Assembly: GCF_001512295.1 (NCBI RefSeq)
Contig: NZ_LNUP01000016.1
Location: forward strand, 1 to 64,000
From: Pseudomonas sp. EpS/L25
GTDB lineage: Bacteria > Pseudomonadota > Gammaproteobacteria > Pseudomonadales > Pseudomonadaceae
Length of the DNA stretch: 64,000 bases
Direction: 5' to 3'
Shown piece by piece: positions 10,601 to 21,300 of this stretch. The position numbers and the translations under genes are program-made. Within the stretch, counting starts at the first letter, position 1. Each line of letters opens with the position of its first letter. The notes beneath the pieces were generated by a model. That model saw only the letters and a list, made by a program, of their open reading frames with translations. It ran no database searches and was not told the origin of the DNA.

Positions 10601-10624
10601 CGCGCCATTTCGGCGCGTTTTCGC
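10601..10624 (+). terminator. Weak intrinsic terminator or attenuator between hflX and hflK
   Basis: Arms CGCGCC (10601-10606) and GGCGCG (10612-10617) flank a 5-nt loop and are followed by TTTTCG. The stem is short but GC-only. It may lower hflKC expression relative to hfq-hflX. Confidence 0.45.
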
Positions 10625-10645
10625 GTTATCAGTAGGGAGAGCGCT

Positions 10646-11830
10646 ATGGCTTGGAACGAGCCCGGTGGCAACTCGAATAATCAAGACCCCTGGGGCGGCC
10701 GCAACGGCGGTGGCAACAATGGTGGACGCAAGGGGCCGCCGGATCTCGACGAAGCCTTGCGTAAATTTCAGGATCGCATCAACCGTCTGGTCGGCGGCAA
10801 GAAGCGCTCCGGCGGCAGCGACGGCAACAGCCTCGGCTCCGGTGGCGGCAAGGGCTTGCTGCTGCTCGGCGTGGTGCTGATCGGTGCGCTCTGGCTGTAC
10901 AACGCCGTCTACGTCGTCGACGAACAGGAGCAGGCCGTGGTGCTGCGCCTGGGCAAGTACCACGAGACCGTAGGGCCCGGCCTGAATATCTACTTCCCGC
11001 CCTTCGAGACCAAGTACCAGGAAAACGTCACCCGCGAGCGGGCCTACAGCAAGCAGGGTGCGATGCTGACCCAGGACGAGAACATCGTCGAGGTGCCGCT
11101 GACGGTCCAGTACCGCATCACCAACCTCAAGGACTTCGTCCTCAATGTCGACCAGCCCGAAGTGAGCCTGCAGCAGGCCACCGACAGCGCGCTGCGCCAC
11201 GTCGCCGGTTCGTCGACCATGGACCAGTTGCTGACCGACGGCCGCGAGCAGGTCGCTACCAGCGTCCGCGAGCGGCTGCAGCGCTTCCTCGACACCTACG
11301 GCACGGGTATCACCGTGACCCAGGTGAACATCCAGAGCGCCTCGGCGCCGCGTGAGGTCCAGGAAGCCTTCGACGACGTCATCCGGGCCCGCGAAGACGA
11401 GCAGCGCGAGAAGAACCAGGCCGAGGCCTATGCCAACGGCGTGATCCCCGAAGCCCGCGGTGCTGCCCAGCGCATCATCGAGGAGGCCAACGGCTATCGC
11501 GACGAAGTCGTCGCCCGCGCCCAGGGCGATGCGTCGCGCTTCAGCCAGTTGGCGGTGCAGTACGCGCTCAACCCGCAGCTGACCCGCGAGCGTCTGTACA
11601 TCGAGACGATGCAGGAGGTGCTGGGTCAGTCGAGCAAGGTCATGGTCACCGGTCAGGCCGGCCAGAACCTGCTCTATCTGCCGCTCGACAAGCTGATGCA
11701 GAACCGCGCTCCGGCACCGACCTCGGCCATCAGCAGTGGCGCGGCTCCGGCGGCGTCCAGCGATACGGCTGCCTCGGTCATTCGTAATCTGCCGCAGTCC
11801 ACCGAGCCGCGTACCAGGGAGAGCCGCTGA
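10646..11830 (+). CDS. hflK: Membrane protease regulator HflK
   Basis: HflK is an SPFH/prohibitin-family protein that, with HflC, forms a large cage around the FtsH protease and limits its access to membrane substrates. The 394-residue protein has a Gly/Asn-rich cytoplasmic leader (residues 1-68). A single transmembrane segment (about 70-90, LLLLGVVLIGALWLYNAVYV) is followed by the periplasmic SPFH domain and a long helical region rich in E/R/A. The ATG at 10646 (ribosome site GGGAGAG) is chosen over an upstream in-frame reading through the intergenic hairpin. It overlaps hflC by one base. Confidence 0.96.
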   Translation: MAWNEPGGNSNNQDPWGGRNGGGNNGGRKGPPDLDEALRKFQDRINRLVGGKKRSGGSDGNSLGSGGGKGLLLLGVVLIGALWLYNAVYVVDEQEQAVVLRLGKYHETVGPGLNIYFPPFETKYQENVTRERAYSKQGAMLTQDENIVEVPLTVQYRITNLKDFVLNVDQPEVSLQQATDSALRHVAGSSTMDQLLTDGREQVATSVRERLQRFLDTYGTGITVTQVNIQSASAPREVQEAFDDVIRAREDEQREKNQAEAYANGVIPEARGAAQRIIEEANGYRDEVVARAQGDASRFSQLAVQYALNPQLTRERLYIETMQEVLGQSSKVMVTGQAGQNLLYLPLDKLMQNRAPAPTSAISSGAAPAASSDTAASVIRNLPQSTEPRTRESR

Positions 11831-12699
11831 TGAGCAATAAATCGCTGGCCGCGCTGATCGTCGTGGTCGTCCTGGGCCTCGGCGCCTGGAGCAGTCTGTT
11901 CGTAGTGAAGGAGACCGAGCGGGCGGTGATGCTGCGCTTCGGTCGCGTGGTCGAGCCCAACCTGGAGCCCGGTCTGCACTTCAAGATTCCCTACGTCAAT
12001 CGCGTGCGCAAGTTCGATGCCCGCCTGCAGACCCTCGACACCCCGACCCAGCGTTTCCTGACGCTGGAGAAGAAGGCGGTCATGGTGGATGCCTATGCCA
12101 AGTGGCGCATCTTCAATGCCGACCGTTACTACACTGCCACCTCGGGTCTCAAGCAGATCGCCGACGAGCGCCTGCTGCGCCGCCTGGAGGCGGGGCTGCG
12201 TGACCAGTTCGGTCGTCGCACCCTGCATGAGGTGGTCTCCGGCGAGCGCGATGCCATGGTCGGCTCCCTGACTGCCTCGCTGAACAAGATGGCCAACCAG
12301 GAGTTGGGTATCGAGGTGCTGGACGTGCGCGTCAAGGCCATCGATCTGCCCAAGGAAGTCAGTCGCAGCGTCTACGAGCGGATGAGCACCGAGCGTGAGC
12401 GGGAAGCCCGCGAGCATCGGGCCAAGGGTCGCGAGCTGGCCGAAGGCATCCGTGCCGACGCCGATCGTCAGCGCCGCGTGCTGCTGGCCGAAGCCTATCG
12501 CCAGGCCGAACAGGCCCGCGGTGAGGGCGACGCCCAGGCGGCCCAGGTGTATGCCCAGGCCTACTCGAAGAATCCGTCGTTCTTCTCCTTCTATCGCAGC
12601 CTGCAGGCCTATCGCTCCAGCTTCTCCAGCAAGAGCGACGTCCTGGTGCTGGATCCGAAGAGCGATTTCTTCAAGTATTTCCAGAGCCCGGGGCAGTGA
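11830..12699 (+). CDS. hflC: Membrane protease regulator HflC
   Basis: HflC is the partner of HflK in the FtsH-HflKC complex of the inner membrane. The 289-residue protein has an N-terminal membrane anchor (about residues 7-25), the SPFH domain, and a charged helical segment ([19 protein letters not shown]) that packs against HflK. Start and stop overlap (TGATG) indicates coupled translation. An intrinsic terminator follows 90 bp downstream. In P. aeruginosa, from memory, a small DUF2065 gene sits between hflC and hisZ. It is absent from the 268-bp gap here. Confidence 0.96.
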   Translation: MSNKSLAALIVVVVLGLGAWSSLFVVKETERAVMLRFGRVVEPNLEPGLHFKIPYVNRVRKFDARLQTLDTPTQRFLTLEKKAVMVDAYAKWRIFNADRYYTATSGLKQIADERLLRRLEAGLRDQFGRRTLHEVVSGERDAMVGSLTASLNKMANQELGIEVLDVRVKAIDLPKEVSRSVYERMSTEREREAREHRAKGRELAEGIRADADRQRRVLLAEAYRQAEQARGEGDAQAAQVYAQAYSKNPSFFSFYRSLQAYRSSFSSKSDVLVLDPKSDFFKYFQSPGQ

Positions 12700-12788
12700 T
12701 GGCCGGGTGGGACGACGACTAGGCAAGCGCGGTACGCCTCGCTCGTCGTTCCTCCCCGATCGCCGATTTTTTCGTGTTATCATGAATC

Positions 12789-12813
12789 AGCCGGGGCCAT
12801 CCCCGGCTTTTTT
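12789..12813 (+). terminator. Intrinsic terminator after hflC
   Basis: Arms AGCCGGGG (12789-12796) and CCCCGGCT (12801-12808) with loop CCAT are followed by six T. It closes the tsaE-to-hflC transcription unit and separates it from hisZ. Confidence 0.88.
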
Positions 12814-12967
12814 GCGTCCGTACGAAACCCGTGGCAGGGCAACGCCCTGGCTGATCCGGGTAGCAATCCACGGCAACGCGGCTCGATCCGGCCGATGGCT
12901 CCCCTGCGAGCCCATCGCGCTGACCGTGTTGGCCGCGTGCCGATCCATGACATGGAGAAGAGGCCTA

Positions 12968-14155
12968 ATGGCTACGGTAGACCGCTGGCTGCTGCCTGAC
13001 GGTATCGAGGAAATCCTGCCGCCCGACGCGGCGCGCATCGAAGGCGCCCGGCGCCGGGTACTGGAGCTGTTCCATTGCTGGGGCTACGAGTTCGTCATCA
13101 CCCCGCACCTGGAGTTTCTGGAGTCGCTGCTCACCGGCGCCGCCCAGGAACTGGAACTGCGCACCTTCAAGGTGACCGATCCCAACTCCGGGCGCCTCAT
13201 GGGTTTCCGTTCCGACATCACGCCTCAGGTCGCGCGCATGGACGCCCATAGCCTCAAGCACGATGGCGCCAGCCGCCTGTGCTACGCCGGCAGCGTGTTG
13301 CACACCCGGCCGCGGGCCCTGTCCACCTCCCGCAGTCCCATCCAGGTCGGCGCCGAGCTCTATGGCGTGCCGGGCAGCGAAGGAGATCTCGAAGTCATCA
13401 GCCTGATGCTCGACGTGCTCGAGCAGGCCCAGGTGCCTAATGTCCACATGGATCTCGGCCACGTGGGCATCTACCGTGGCCTTTGCCAGGTCGCCGGTGT
13501 CTCCGGCGCCAGCGAGCAGGAGCTGTTCGACGCCCTGCAGCGCAAGGCCGTCGATGAAATCGATCAGCTGACCGCCGACCTGCCCGCCGCGCCGCGTGGC
13601 TGGCTGCGGGCCCTGGTGGAGCTCAGCGGCGATGCCACCATGCTCGACCAGGCGCGTCAGCGTCTGGCCGGTGCGCCGGCAGAGGTACTGCAGGCGTTGG
13701 ATGAACTGGTCGCGCTGGCCGAGTCGCTGCAGGGGCGTTTCCCGAACGTACCGCTGTATTTCGATCTCGGCGAACTGCGTGGCTATCACTACCACACCGG
13801 TGTGGTCTTCGCCGCCTTCGTGCCGGGGACCGGGCAGTCCATCGCCCAGGGTGGCCGTTACGACAACATCGGCGCCGATTTCGGCCGTTCGCGGCCGGCG
13901 ACCGGTTTCTCCACCGACCTCAAGAGTCTCGTCGAGCTGGGTACCGCCGTGCTCGAAGAGCCGCGGCGCGGCATCTGGGCGCCGACCGGGCACGGGGCGC
14001 CGCTCTGGCAGGCTGTGCGCACCCTGCGGGCTGCCGGCGAGCGGATCATCCAGGCCACCAGCCTGGAAGACGAAGCCCAGCTGCGTGCCGCCGGTTGCGA
14101 CCGGCGGTTGGTCGAGCGGCAGGGTAGCTGGGTGGTGGAGCCCTTGAATTCCTAA
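12968..14155 (+). CDS. hisZ: ATP phosphoribosyltransferase regulatory subunit
   Basis: HisZ is a catalytically dead histidyl-tRNA-synthetase paralogue. It activates the short form of HisG and confers histidine feedback control in the first step of histidine synthesis. The 395-residue protein has class II synthetase-like segments ([36 protein letters not shown]) but lacks the anticodon-binding domain of HisRS. The start at 12968 follows AGAAGAGG. A long extension upstream is an out-of-context reading through the terminator. The stop TAA is also the left target-site-like flank of a palindromic repeat element. Confidence 0.95.
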   Translation: MATVDRWLLPDGIEEILPPDAARIEGARRRVLELFHCWGYEFVITPHLEFLESLLTGAAQELELRTFKVTDPNSGRLMGFRSDITPQVARMDAHSLKHDGASRLCYAGSVLHTRPRALSTSRSPIQVGAELYGVPGSEGDLEVISLMLDVLEQAQVPNVHMDLGHVGIYRGLCQVAGVSGASEQELFDALQRKAVDEIDQLTADLPAAPRGWLRALVELSGDATMLDQARQRLAGAPAEVLQALDELVALAESLQGRFPNVPLYFDLGELRGYHYHTGVVFAAFVPGTGQSIAQGGRYDNIGADFGRSRPATGFSTDLKSLVELGTAVLEEPRRGIWAPTGHGAPLWQAVRTLRAAGERIIQATSLEDEAQLRAAGCDRRLVERQGSWVVEPLNS

Positions 14156-14295
14156 GAGCCTGTTCACGATCTGCTGCGCGTCGGCCAAACTGCGTTGAAA
14201 ACGCCTTCGGAATGCTCATTTACTACTTGTAAACTCCGCTTCCTCAGGCCTTTTCGCCTTGTTTGGCTCTAGCTCGCGAGATCGTGAACAGGCTC
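14156..14295 (+). repeat. Palindromic MITE-like element, copy A of a four-copy family
   Basis: The ends GAGCCTGTTCACGATCT (14156-14172) and its perfect complement (14279-14295) form 17-bp terminal inverted repeats. Both sides are flanked by TAA (14153-14155 and 14296-14298), a likely 3-bp target duplication; the left one is the hisZ stop. The interior contains GCTGCGCGTCGGCCAAACTG and AATGCTCATTTAC, also seen in copies near 45534, 48630 and 59809. No reading frame is present. It may also act as a transcription stop between hisZ and purA. Confidence 0.8.
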
Positions 14296-14328
14296 TAAGC
14301 ACCGGATCGTGCATCCGGGTGAACGTGA

Positions 14329-15672
<1,344 letters not shown>

Positions 15673-15696
15673 ATGCGCTAGAAGGATGCAGCTCCC

Positions 15697-15720
15697 AAAG
15701 CCCCGCCTCGCGGGGCTTTG
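15697..15720 (+). terminator. Intrinsic terminator after purA
   Basis: AAAGCCCCG (15697-15705) and CGGGGCTTT (15711-15719) form a 9-bp stem around CCTCG. The sequence ends in a short T run, and the A-rich left side makes it potentially active in both directions. Confidence 0.85.
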
Positions 15721-15871
15721 TGCTTTCCAGGGGTAAGCCTCTCAGCCATCTGCCGGTAATGGCCACTGGTCTAGTGTGGCCAGCAAATTGCTATGACATC
15801 TGACCACTTGGCTCCAGCTCGCGAGGAGTTGGCCGACAGCCTTTAATCGTCCTTTGTCGCCGGAGACCCCC

Positions 15872-17806
15872 ATGTCGTTTCTCTTGTCGTTGTTGCGCAG
15901 TCGGCTGTTGCTGCCGGTGTTCATCAGTCTGTTGCTGGCGGTGGTCATCCAGGTCGCCCTGGCGGTGTGGTTGACCCAGAGCGCGGTGCGGGATCTGCAG
16001 CTCGGCCTGGCCGAGCGTCTGTCCGGGGAGTCCGAGCGTCTTGCCGATACGCTGCGCCAGGCGGGGAGTGAGGTGGGTGGCAGCCTGGCTGAACTGGCTG
16101 GCCAGACGCGTGGGCGCCTGGCCGAGGGGTTGTCGCAGCGGCTGACCCGCGAGCGGGAGCAGGTGGGGGAAACCCTGACCGATACCCTCAAGGGCAATGC
16201 GAAGAACCTGGCGGAGCTGCTGGCTGGGGTGTCGCCCAAGGCGATGTGGGATGCCGATGTGCCGGCGCTCTCCGATCTGGCGCGGCGGGCCCAGAGCAAT
16301 CCCGATGTGCTCTTCGTGATCTTCCAGGATGCTCAGGGCCAGAACCTGACGCGCTATCTCAATCGTCAGGATGCCCGTATCACCCATCTGCTCGAGGTGG
16401 GCCAAGGTGAGGGCGCCCTGGCCAAGGTGCTTGATGCGGCGACCCGCGACCCGTCCGTGTATCGCGTGGACGCCTCCATCAGTCCCAATGGCGTGGAGAT
16501 CGGCAAGGTGCTGGTGGGGATTTCCACGGCGTCCATCGAGCGCGCGGGTGCCAAGCTGGACAAGAGTTTCAAGAGCCTGATCGATGATGCGGGCGGCCTG
16601 GTGTCTTCCAGCGTGGCGGAGGCCGCCAAGGGCAGCACGGCCACCCTGGCCACGCGCCTGGAGGGCACTCGTCAGACGGCCCTGGCGATGAGCCGTAATG
16701 CGGGTGAGACGGTGGCCTCCATGGCCGCTGCGCTGCGTTGGCAGATCGCCTTCGGGCTGGTGCTGGTTGGTGTGGTCATGGTGCTGGCGGTGGCCCTGGT
16801 GCTGGGCCGGCGCGTGCTGCGGCGTATCGGCCTGCTGCAGTGGGCGCTGGACGATCTGGCGGCGGGGGAGGGCGATCTCACCCGGCGGCTGAAGCTGGGG
16901 GAGGGCGACGAGATCCAGGCGCTCGGAGGAGCGGTCGACCGCTTCATCGCCAAGCTGCAACCTCTGGTGAGCGAGGCCCATAGCGTCGCCGAGCGCACCG
17001 GCGAGGAGATCCGCGGGCTGGCCGGCAGCAGTGCTACGGCCGAGGCCGCGGCCGAACGGCAGCGCGAAGAGGTGGCCCGCAGCCTGGAGGCGCTGTCCGG
17101 CATCGCCGAAGAGGCGCAGGGCGAGAGTGCCGCCATGCAGGGCGCGCTGCAGCAGGTGGAAGCCATTCGCAGCTCCACCCAGAGCAACGCGCGGATCGCC
17201 AGCCAGGTAGCCCACGGCATCGAGGGCCTGGTGACCCGGGTCGAGTCCGGGGCCAAGGTCATCGAGCGCCTGGCCGAGCAGAGCGAGCAGATCGAGGTGG
17301 TGCTGGACGTGATCCGCGGTATCGCCGAGCAGACCAATCTGCTGGCGCTCAACGCCGCCATCGAGGCGGCGCGGGCCGGGGAGAGCGGGCGGGGCTTCGC
17401 GGTGGTCGCCGATGAAGTCCGGGCGCTCGCCAGCAAGACCCAGGAATCCACCGGCAGCATCCGGGCCCATATCGCCGGATTGCAGGACGGCGCCCGCGAG
17501 GCGGTGGCGGCCATCGGCGAGGCTCGCCAGCAGGCGGGTAGCGGCCTGGTGATGCTGCGCGACAGCACGCGTATCCAGCAGAACGTCCATCTTGCGGTGG
17601 ACCAGGTGCATGCCAGCATGACGACCGCTGCCCAGGCGGCCCAGCGACAGGCGGAGGGAGCTGCGGCGGTACGGCTGCGCGTCGAGGTCATCCATGGCGA
17701 AGCCCTGAAGGCGGCCGAGTCGATGGCGGCCACCGCCCGCGGTGGGCGGACCCTGGCGGAGCTGGCGGCGCAACTGCGTGGCAGTCTGGGGCAGTTCAGG
17801 GCCTAG
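15872..17806 (+). CDS. Methyl-accepting chemotaxis protein with helical periplasmic region
   Basis: This 644-residue transducer has one transmembrane segment near residues 12-34 and a second near 288-312. A periplasmic segment of about 250 residues lies between them, mostly amphipathic helix with an [12 protein letters not shown]... core. A HAMP domain (about 313-365) and the signalling domain follow. The CheA/CheW-contacting tip is [20 protein letters not shown], then [15 protein letters not shown]. There is no C-terminal CheB/CheR-binding pentapeptide. The ligand is unknown and no named sensor domain is recognised. The start is ATG 15872 after GGAG. It is transcribed alone between purA and the tRNA genes and shares a bidirectional terminator with them. 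Confidence 0.9.
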   Translation: MSFLLSLLRSRLLLPVFISLLLAVVIQVALAVWLTQSAVRDLQLGLAERLSGESERLADTLRQAGSEVGGSLAELAGQTRGRLAEGLSQRLTREREQVGETLTDTLKGNAKNLAELLAGVSPKAMWDADVPALSDLARRAQSNPDVLFVIFQDAQGQNLTRYLNRQDARITHLLEVGQGEGALAKVLDAATRDPSVYRVDASISPNGVEIGKVLVGISTASIERAGAKLDKSFKSLIDDAGGLVSSSVAEAAKGSTATLATRLEGTRQTALAMSRNAGETVASMAAALRWQIAFGLVLVGVVMVLAVALVLGRRVLRRIGLLQWALDDLAAGEGDLTRRLKLGEGDEIQALGGAVDRFIAKLQPLVSEAHSVAERTGEEIRGLAGSSATAEAAAERQREEVARSLEALSGIAEEAQGESAAMQGALQQVEAIRSSTQSNARIASQVAHGIEGLVTRVESGAKVIERLAEQSEQIEVVLDVIRGIAEQTNLLALNAAIEAARAGESGRGFAVVADEVRALASKTQESTGSIRAHIAGLQDGAREAVAAIGEARQQAGSGLVMLRDSTRIQQNVHLAVDQVHASMTTAAQAAQRQAEGAAAVRLRVEVIHGEALKAAESMAATARGGRTLAELAAQLRGSLGQFRA

Positions 17807-17829
17807 GGTGGGGCACTTTTTCGCGGACA

Positions 17830-17859
17830 AGAAAAAACCGGCCGTAGCCGGTTTTTTCT
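17830..17859. terminator. Bidirectional intrinsic terminator between the chemoreceptor gene and tRNA-Leu
   Basis: AGAAAAAACCGGC and GCCGGTTTTTTCT pair perfectly around CGTA. The A-tract on one side and T-tract on the other give a terminator in both orientations. It serves the chemoreceptor gene on the plus strand and the tRNA genes on the minus strand. Confidence 0.88.
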
Positions 17860-17891
17860 GTACGTCCGATTCAGGATCGTCCGTTTGGTAT

Positions 17892-17978
17892 TGGTGCCCA
17901 GGAGAAGACTCGAACTTCCACGGTGTTGCCACCGCTAGGACCTGAACCTAGTGCGTCTACCAATTCCGCCACCTGGGC
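17892..17978 (-). tRNA. tRNA-Leu (anticodon CAG), copy 1
   Basis: The reverse complement folds into an 87-nt class II tRNA with encoded CCA. The acceptor stem GCCCAGG pairs with CCTGGGC and the D loop is AATTGGTAGACGCA. The anticodon stem CTAGG/CCTAG holds loop TTCAGGT (anticodon CAG, reading CUG). A long variable arm GCGGTGGCAACACCGT and T arm GTTCGAGTC complete it. It is identical to copy 2 upstream on the same strand. Confidence 0.97.
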
Positions 17979-18029
17979 CTGCAGCGCGACTTCTGGCCGC
18001 TTCCCGTCACCCTTGCGGGTTCCAGGATT

Positions 18030-18054
18030 AAAAAACCGGCTAGCGCCGGCTTTT
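18030..18054 (-). terminator. Intrinsic terminator between the two tRNA-Leu genes
   Basis: Read on the minus strand, GCCGGC-GCTA-GCCGGT is followed by TTTTT. It lies between the two tRNA-Leu genes, so transcripts from the upstream tRNA would end here, or the downstream copy receives read-through. Confidence 0.75.
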
Positions 18055-18090
18055 CGTCGACCGATCTGCAAATCGATCGACTATAATGAG

Positions 18091-18177
18091 TGGTGCCCAG
18101 GAGAAGACTCGAACTTCCACGGTGTTGCCACCGCTAGGACCTGAACCTAGTGCGTCTACCAATTCCGCCACCTGGGC
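18091..18177 (-). tRNA. tRNA-Leu (anticodon CAG), copy 2
   Basis: This 87-nt tRNA gene is identical base for base to copy 1, with CCA encoded. It is the promoter-proximal copy of the pair. Duplicate CAG-Leu genes fit the heavy use of CTG in this GC-rich genome. Confidence 0.97.
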
Positions 18178-18240
18178 ACTCAGTGCGATGATCGCTCATC
18201 GACTCCGACGTCGCAACTGCTCACGCCGTCGTGGGGCGGC

Positions 18241-18269
18241 ACTTTACTCAGGGGGCGTTTGCTTGTAAA
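18241..18269 (-). promoter_or_regulatory. Predicted sigma-70 promoter for the tRNA-Leu genes
   Basis: On the minus strand, TTTACA (-35, 18264-18269) and TAAAGT (-10, 18241-18246) are separated by 17 bp. Transcription would start near 18234, about 57 nt before the first tRNA. The GC-rich stretch after the -10 (GCCGCC on the minus strand) could be a stringent discriminator. Confidence 0.6.
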
Positions 18270-18389
18270 CCCCTGCTGCGAAAAATATTTTATTGAGCAT
18301 GGCAGGCTAACTATTGCGCGGTTTTCACGTTTCAATAGGCGTCATGACAGCTCCTAACGTACACAGACACAGAAGGTAACCCCAGACTG

Positions 18390-21300
18390 ATGGCCGATTG
18401 GCAATCCCTCGATCCCGAGGCCGCCCGGGAAGCGGAAAAGTACGATAACCCCATTCCGAGTCGCGAACTCATTCTGGCTCACCTGGCCGATCGCGGCGCC
18501 CCGGCCACTAGGCCGCAACTGGCCGAGGAATTCGGCCTCGTCACCGAAGACCAGCTCGAAGCCCTGCGGCGACGCATGCGCGCCATGGAGCGCGATGGCC
18601 AGGTGATCTACACCCGCCGTGGTGCCTATGCCCCCATCGACAAGCTCGATCTGGTGCGTGGCCGCATCGCCGGCCACCGCGATGGCTTCGGCTTCCTGAT
18701 CCCCGACGACGGCAGTGACGACCTCTTCCTCAGCCCGGCGCAGATGCGCCTGGTGTTCGATGGCGACATCGCCCTGGCGCGGGTCGCCGGCCATGACCGT
18801 CGCGGTCGTCGCGAAGGCGGCTTGGTCGAGGTGGTCAGTCGCGCTCACGAGTCCCTGGTCGGTCGGTTCTTCCAGGAGAGTGGCCTGGCCTATGTGGTGC
18901 CCGACAATCCGAAGATCGGTCAGCAGGTGCTGGTGCCCGAAGGCAAGCACGGCGGCGCCGCTCACGGCCAGTTCGTGCAGGTGCGTATCGATGAGTGGCC
19001 TACCACCTTCCGTCAGGCCCAGGGCGAGGTGGTCGAGATCCTCGGCGACTACATGGCGCCGGGCATGGAGATCGAGGTCGCCCTGCGCAGCTACGACATT
19101 CCCAACGAATGGCCCAAGGCCGTCGAAAAGGAAGCCGCCAAGCTCAAGCCCGAGGTGGAAGAGAAGGACAAGCAGAAGCGCATCGACCTGCGCCAGCTGC
19201 CTTTCGTCACCATCGATGGCGAAGACGCCCGCGACTTCGATGACGCCGTCTATGCCGAGGCCAAGAAGTCCGGCGGCTGGCGGTTGTACGTGGCCATTGC
19301 CGACGTCTCCCATTATGTGAAGGTCGGTTCGGCGCTGGACGCCGAGGCGGAGAGACGCGGCAACTCGGTGTACTTCCCCGAGCGGGTCATTCCCATGTTG
19401 CCGGAGGCCCTGTCCAACGGCCTGTGCTCGCTCAATCCCCAGGTCGATCGCCTGGCGATGGTCTGTGAGATGACCATCGCCGCCTCCGGCCGGATGACGG
19501 GCTACCAGTTCTACGAAGCGGTCATCCATTCCCACGCGCGCCTGACCTACAACAAGGTCTCCGCAGTGCTGGAACAGCCCAAATCGGCCGAAGGCAAGCA
19601 GTTGCGCAAGCAGCTCGGCGCGCTCGTGCCGCACCTGGAGCAGCTCTATGGGCTGTACAAGGTGCTGCTGGCGGCCCGCCACGTGCGCGGCGCCATCGAT
19701 TTCGAGACCCAGGAAACGCGCATCGTCTTTGGCGCCGACCGCAAGATCTCCGAGATTCGCCCGACCCAGCGTAACGATGCCCATAAGCTGATCGAGGAGT
19801 GCATGCTGTGCGCCAACGTGGCCACCGCCAAATTCCTCGAGAAGCACAAGGTGCCGGCCCTGTACCGGGTCCATGACGCACCGCCCCTGGAAAAGCAGAC
19901 CAATCTGCGGCAGTTCCTCGGTGAAATGGGGCTGTCGCTGACCAAGGGCAAGGCCAATCCGGTGCCGTCGGACTATCAGGCGCTGCTCCAGCAGATTCGT
20001 GAGCGGCCGGACTTCCGCCTGATCCAGACGGTGATGCTCAGGTCCCTGAGCCAGGCGGTCTACAGTCCGGACAACAATGGGCACTTCGGTCTCAACTACG
20101 AGGCCTATACCCACTTCACCTCGCCGATCCGCCGTTATCCGGACCTGCTGATCCATCGCGCGATCCGCAGCGTGATCCGCTCCAAGCTGGAGACCAAGCA
20201 CGTCAAGCGCGCAGGCGCCACGAGCATGGCCAAGGCGCGCATCTATCCCTACGACGAATTGCGCCTGGATCAGCTCGGCGAGCACTGCTCCATGACCGAG
20301 CGCCGCGCCGACGAAGCCACCCGGGACGTTTCCAACTGGCTCAAATGCGAGTTCATGAAGGATCGCGTCGGCGAGACCTACGCCGGCGTCATCACCTCGG
20401 TGACCGGCTTCGGTCTGTTCGTCGAGCTGTCCGAGGTATTCGTCGAAGGCCTGGTGCACGTCACCGCGCTGCCGGATGACTACTACCACTTCGACAGTGT
20501 CCATCATCGCCTGGCCGGTGAGCGCAGCGGGCGCAGCTATCGCCTGGGTGATCCCCTCGAAGTGGTGGTGGCCCGGGTCGACCTGGACGAACGCAAGATC
20601 GACTTCGTGCTGCCGGCCAGCGCTGGTGCACCGCGGGTGCGTGAGGAACGCGAGCCGCGCCGTAAGCGCGACAATCGTCGTCGCGGTGCGCCGGCGGAAG
20701 AACAGAGCGCTGCCCCGGCTGCCGAGGCGCCCGCTGCGGCAGTTTCGCCGGAGCCAGAGCGTGAGCCGCGTCGCTCGCGCAACAGCCGTCGTCGTGGTGC
20801 GCCAGCGCAAGAGCAAGGCGCCGCCCCGACGGCCGAGATGCCGGCTGAGGTCGTGTCGGCGGAGCCGGAGCGGGAGCCGCGTCGCTCGCGCAACAGCCGT
20901 CGTCGTGGTGCGCCAGCGCAGGAGCAAGGCGCTGCCCCGACGGCCGAGATGCCGGCTGAGGTCGTGTCGGTGGAGTCGGAGCGTGAGCCTCGCCGCTCGC
21001 GTAACAGCCGTCGCACTGCACCAGCCCAGGAGCAGAGCGTCGCCTCCGTCGGCGAAGCGCCCGCTGCAAGCGTTGCACTCGAGTCTGAGCCTGAGCCGCG
21101 CCGCTCGCGTAGCGACCGCCGCCGCGCCGCTTCGGCAAAACAGCCGCAGAGCACCGGTGCGACCGCGGAGGTGTCGACTGCGGTCGCTGCTGCGACGTCG
21201 CCCAAGCAAGACGAGCAGGTGCTCGGTAATACCGACGTCAAGCGCAGTCGGGCGGTGAAACAGGCGCTGTTGGCCGAGGCCAAGGTCGAGGGTGGCAAGC

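Noticed and set aside
18082-18087. Perfect TATAAT on the plus strand between the tRNA-Leu genes
   Set aside because: It would drive transcription antisense to the tRNA and has no acceptable -35 at 16-18 bp, so it is treated as chance.
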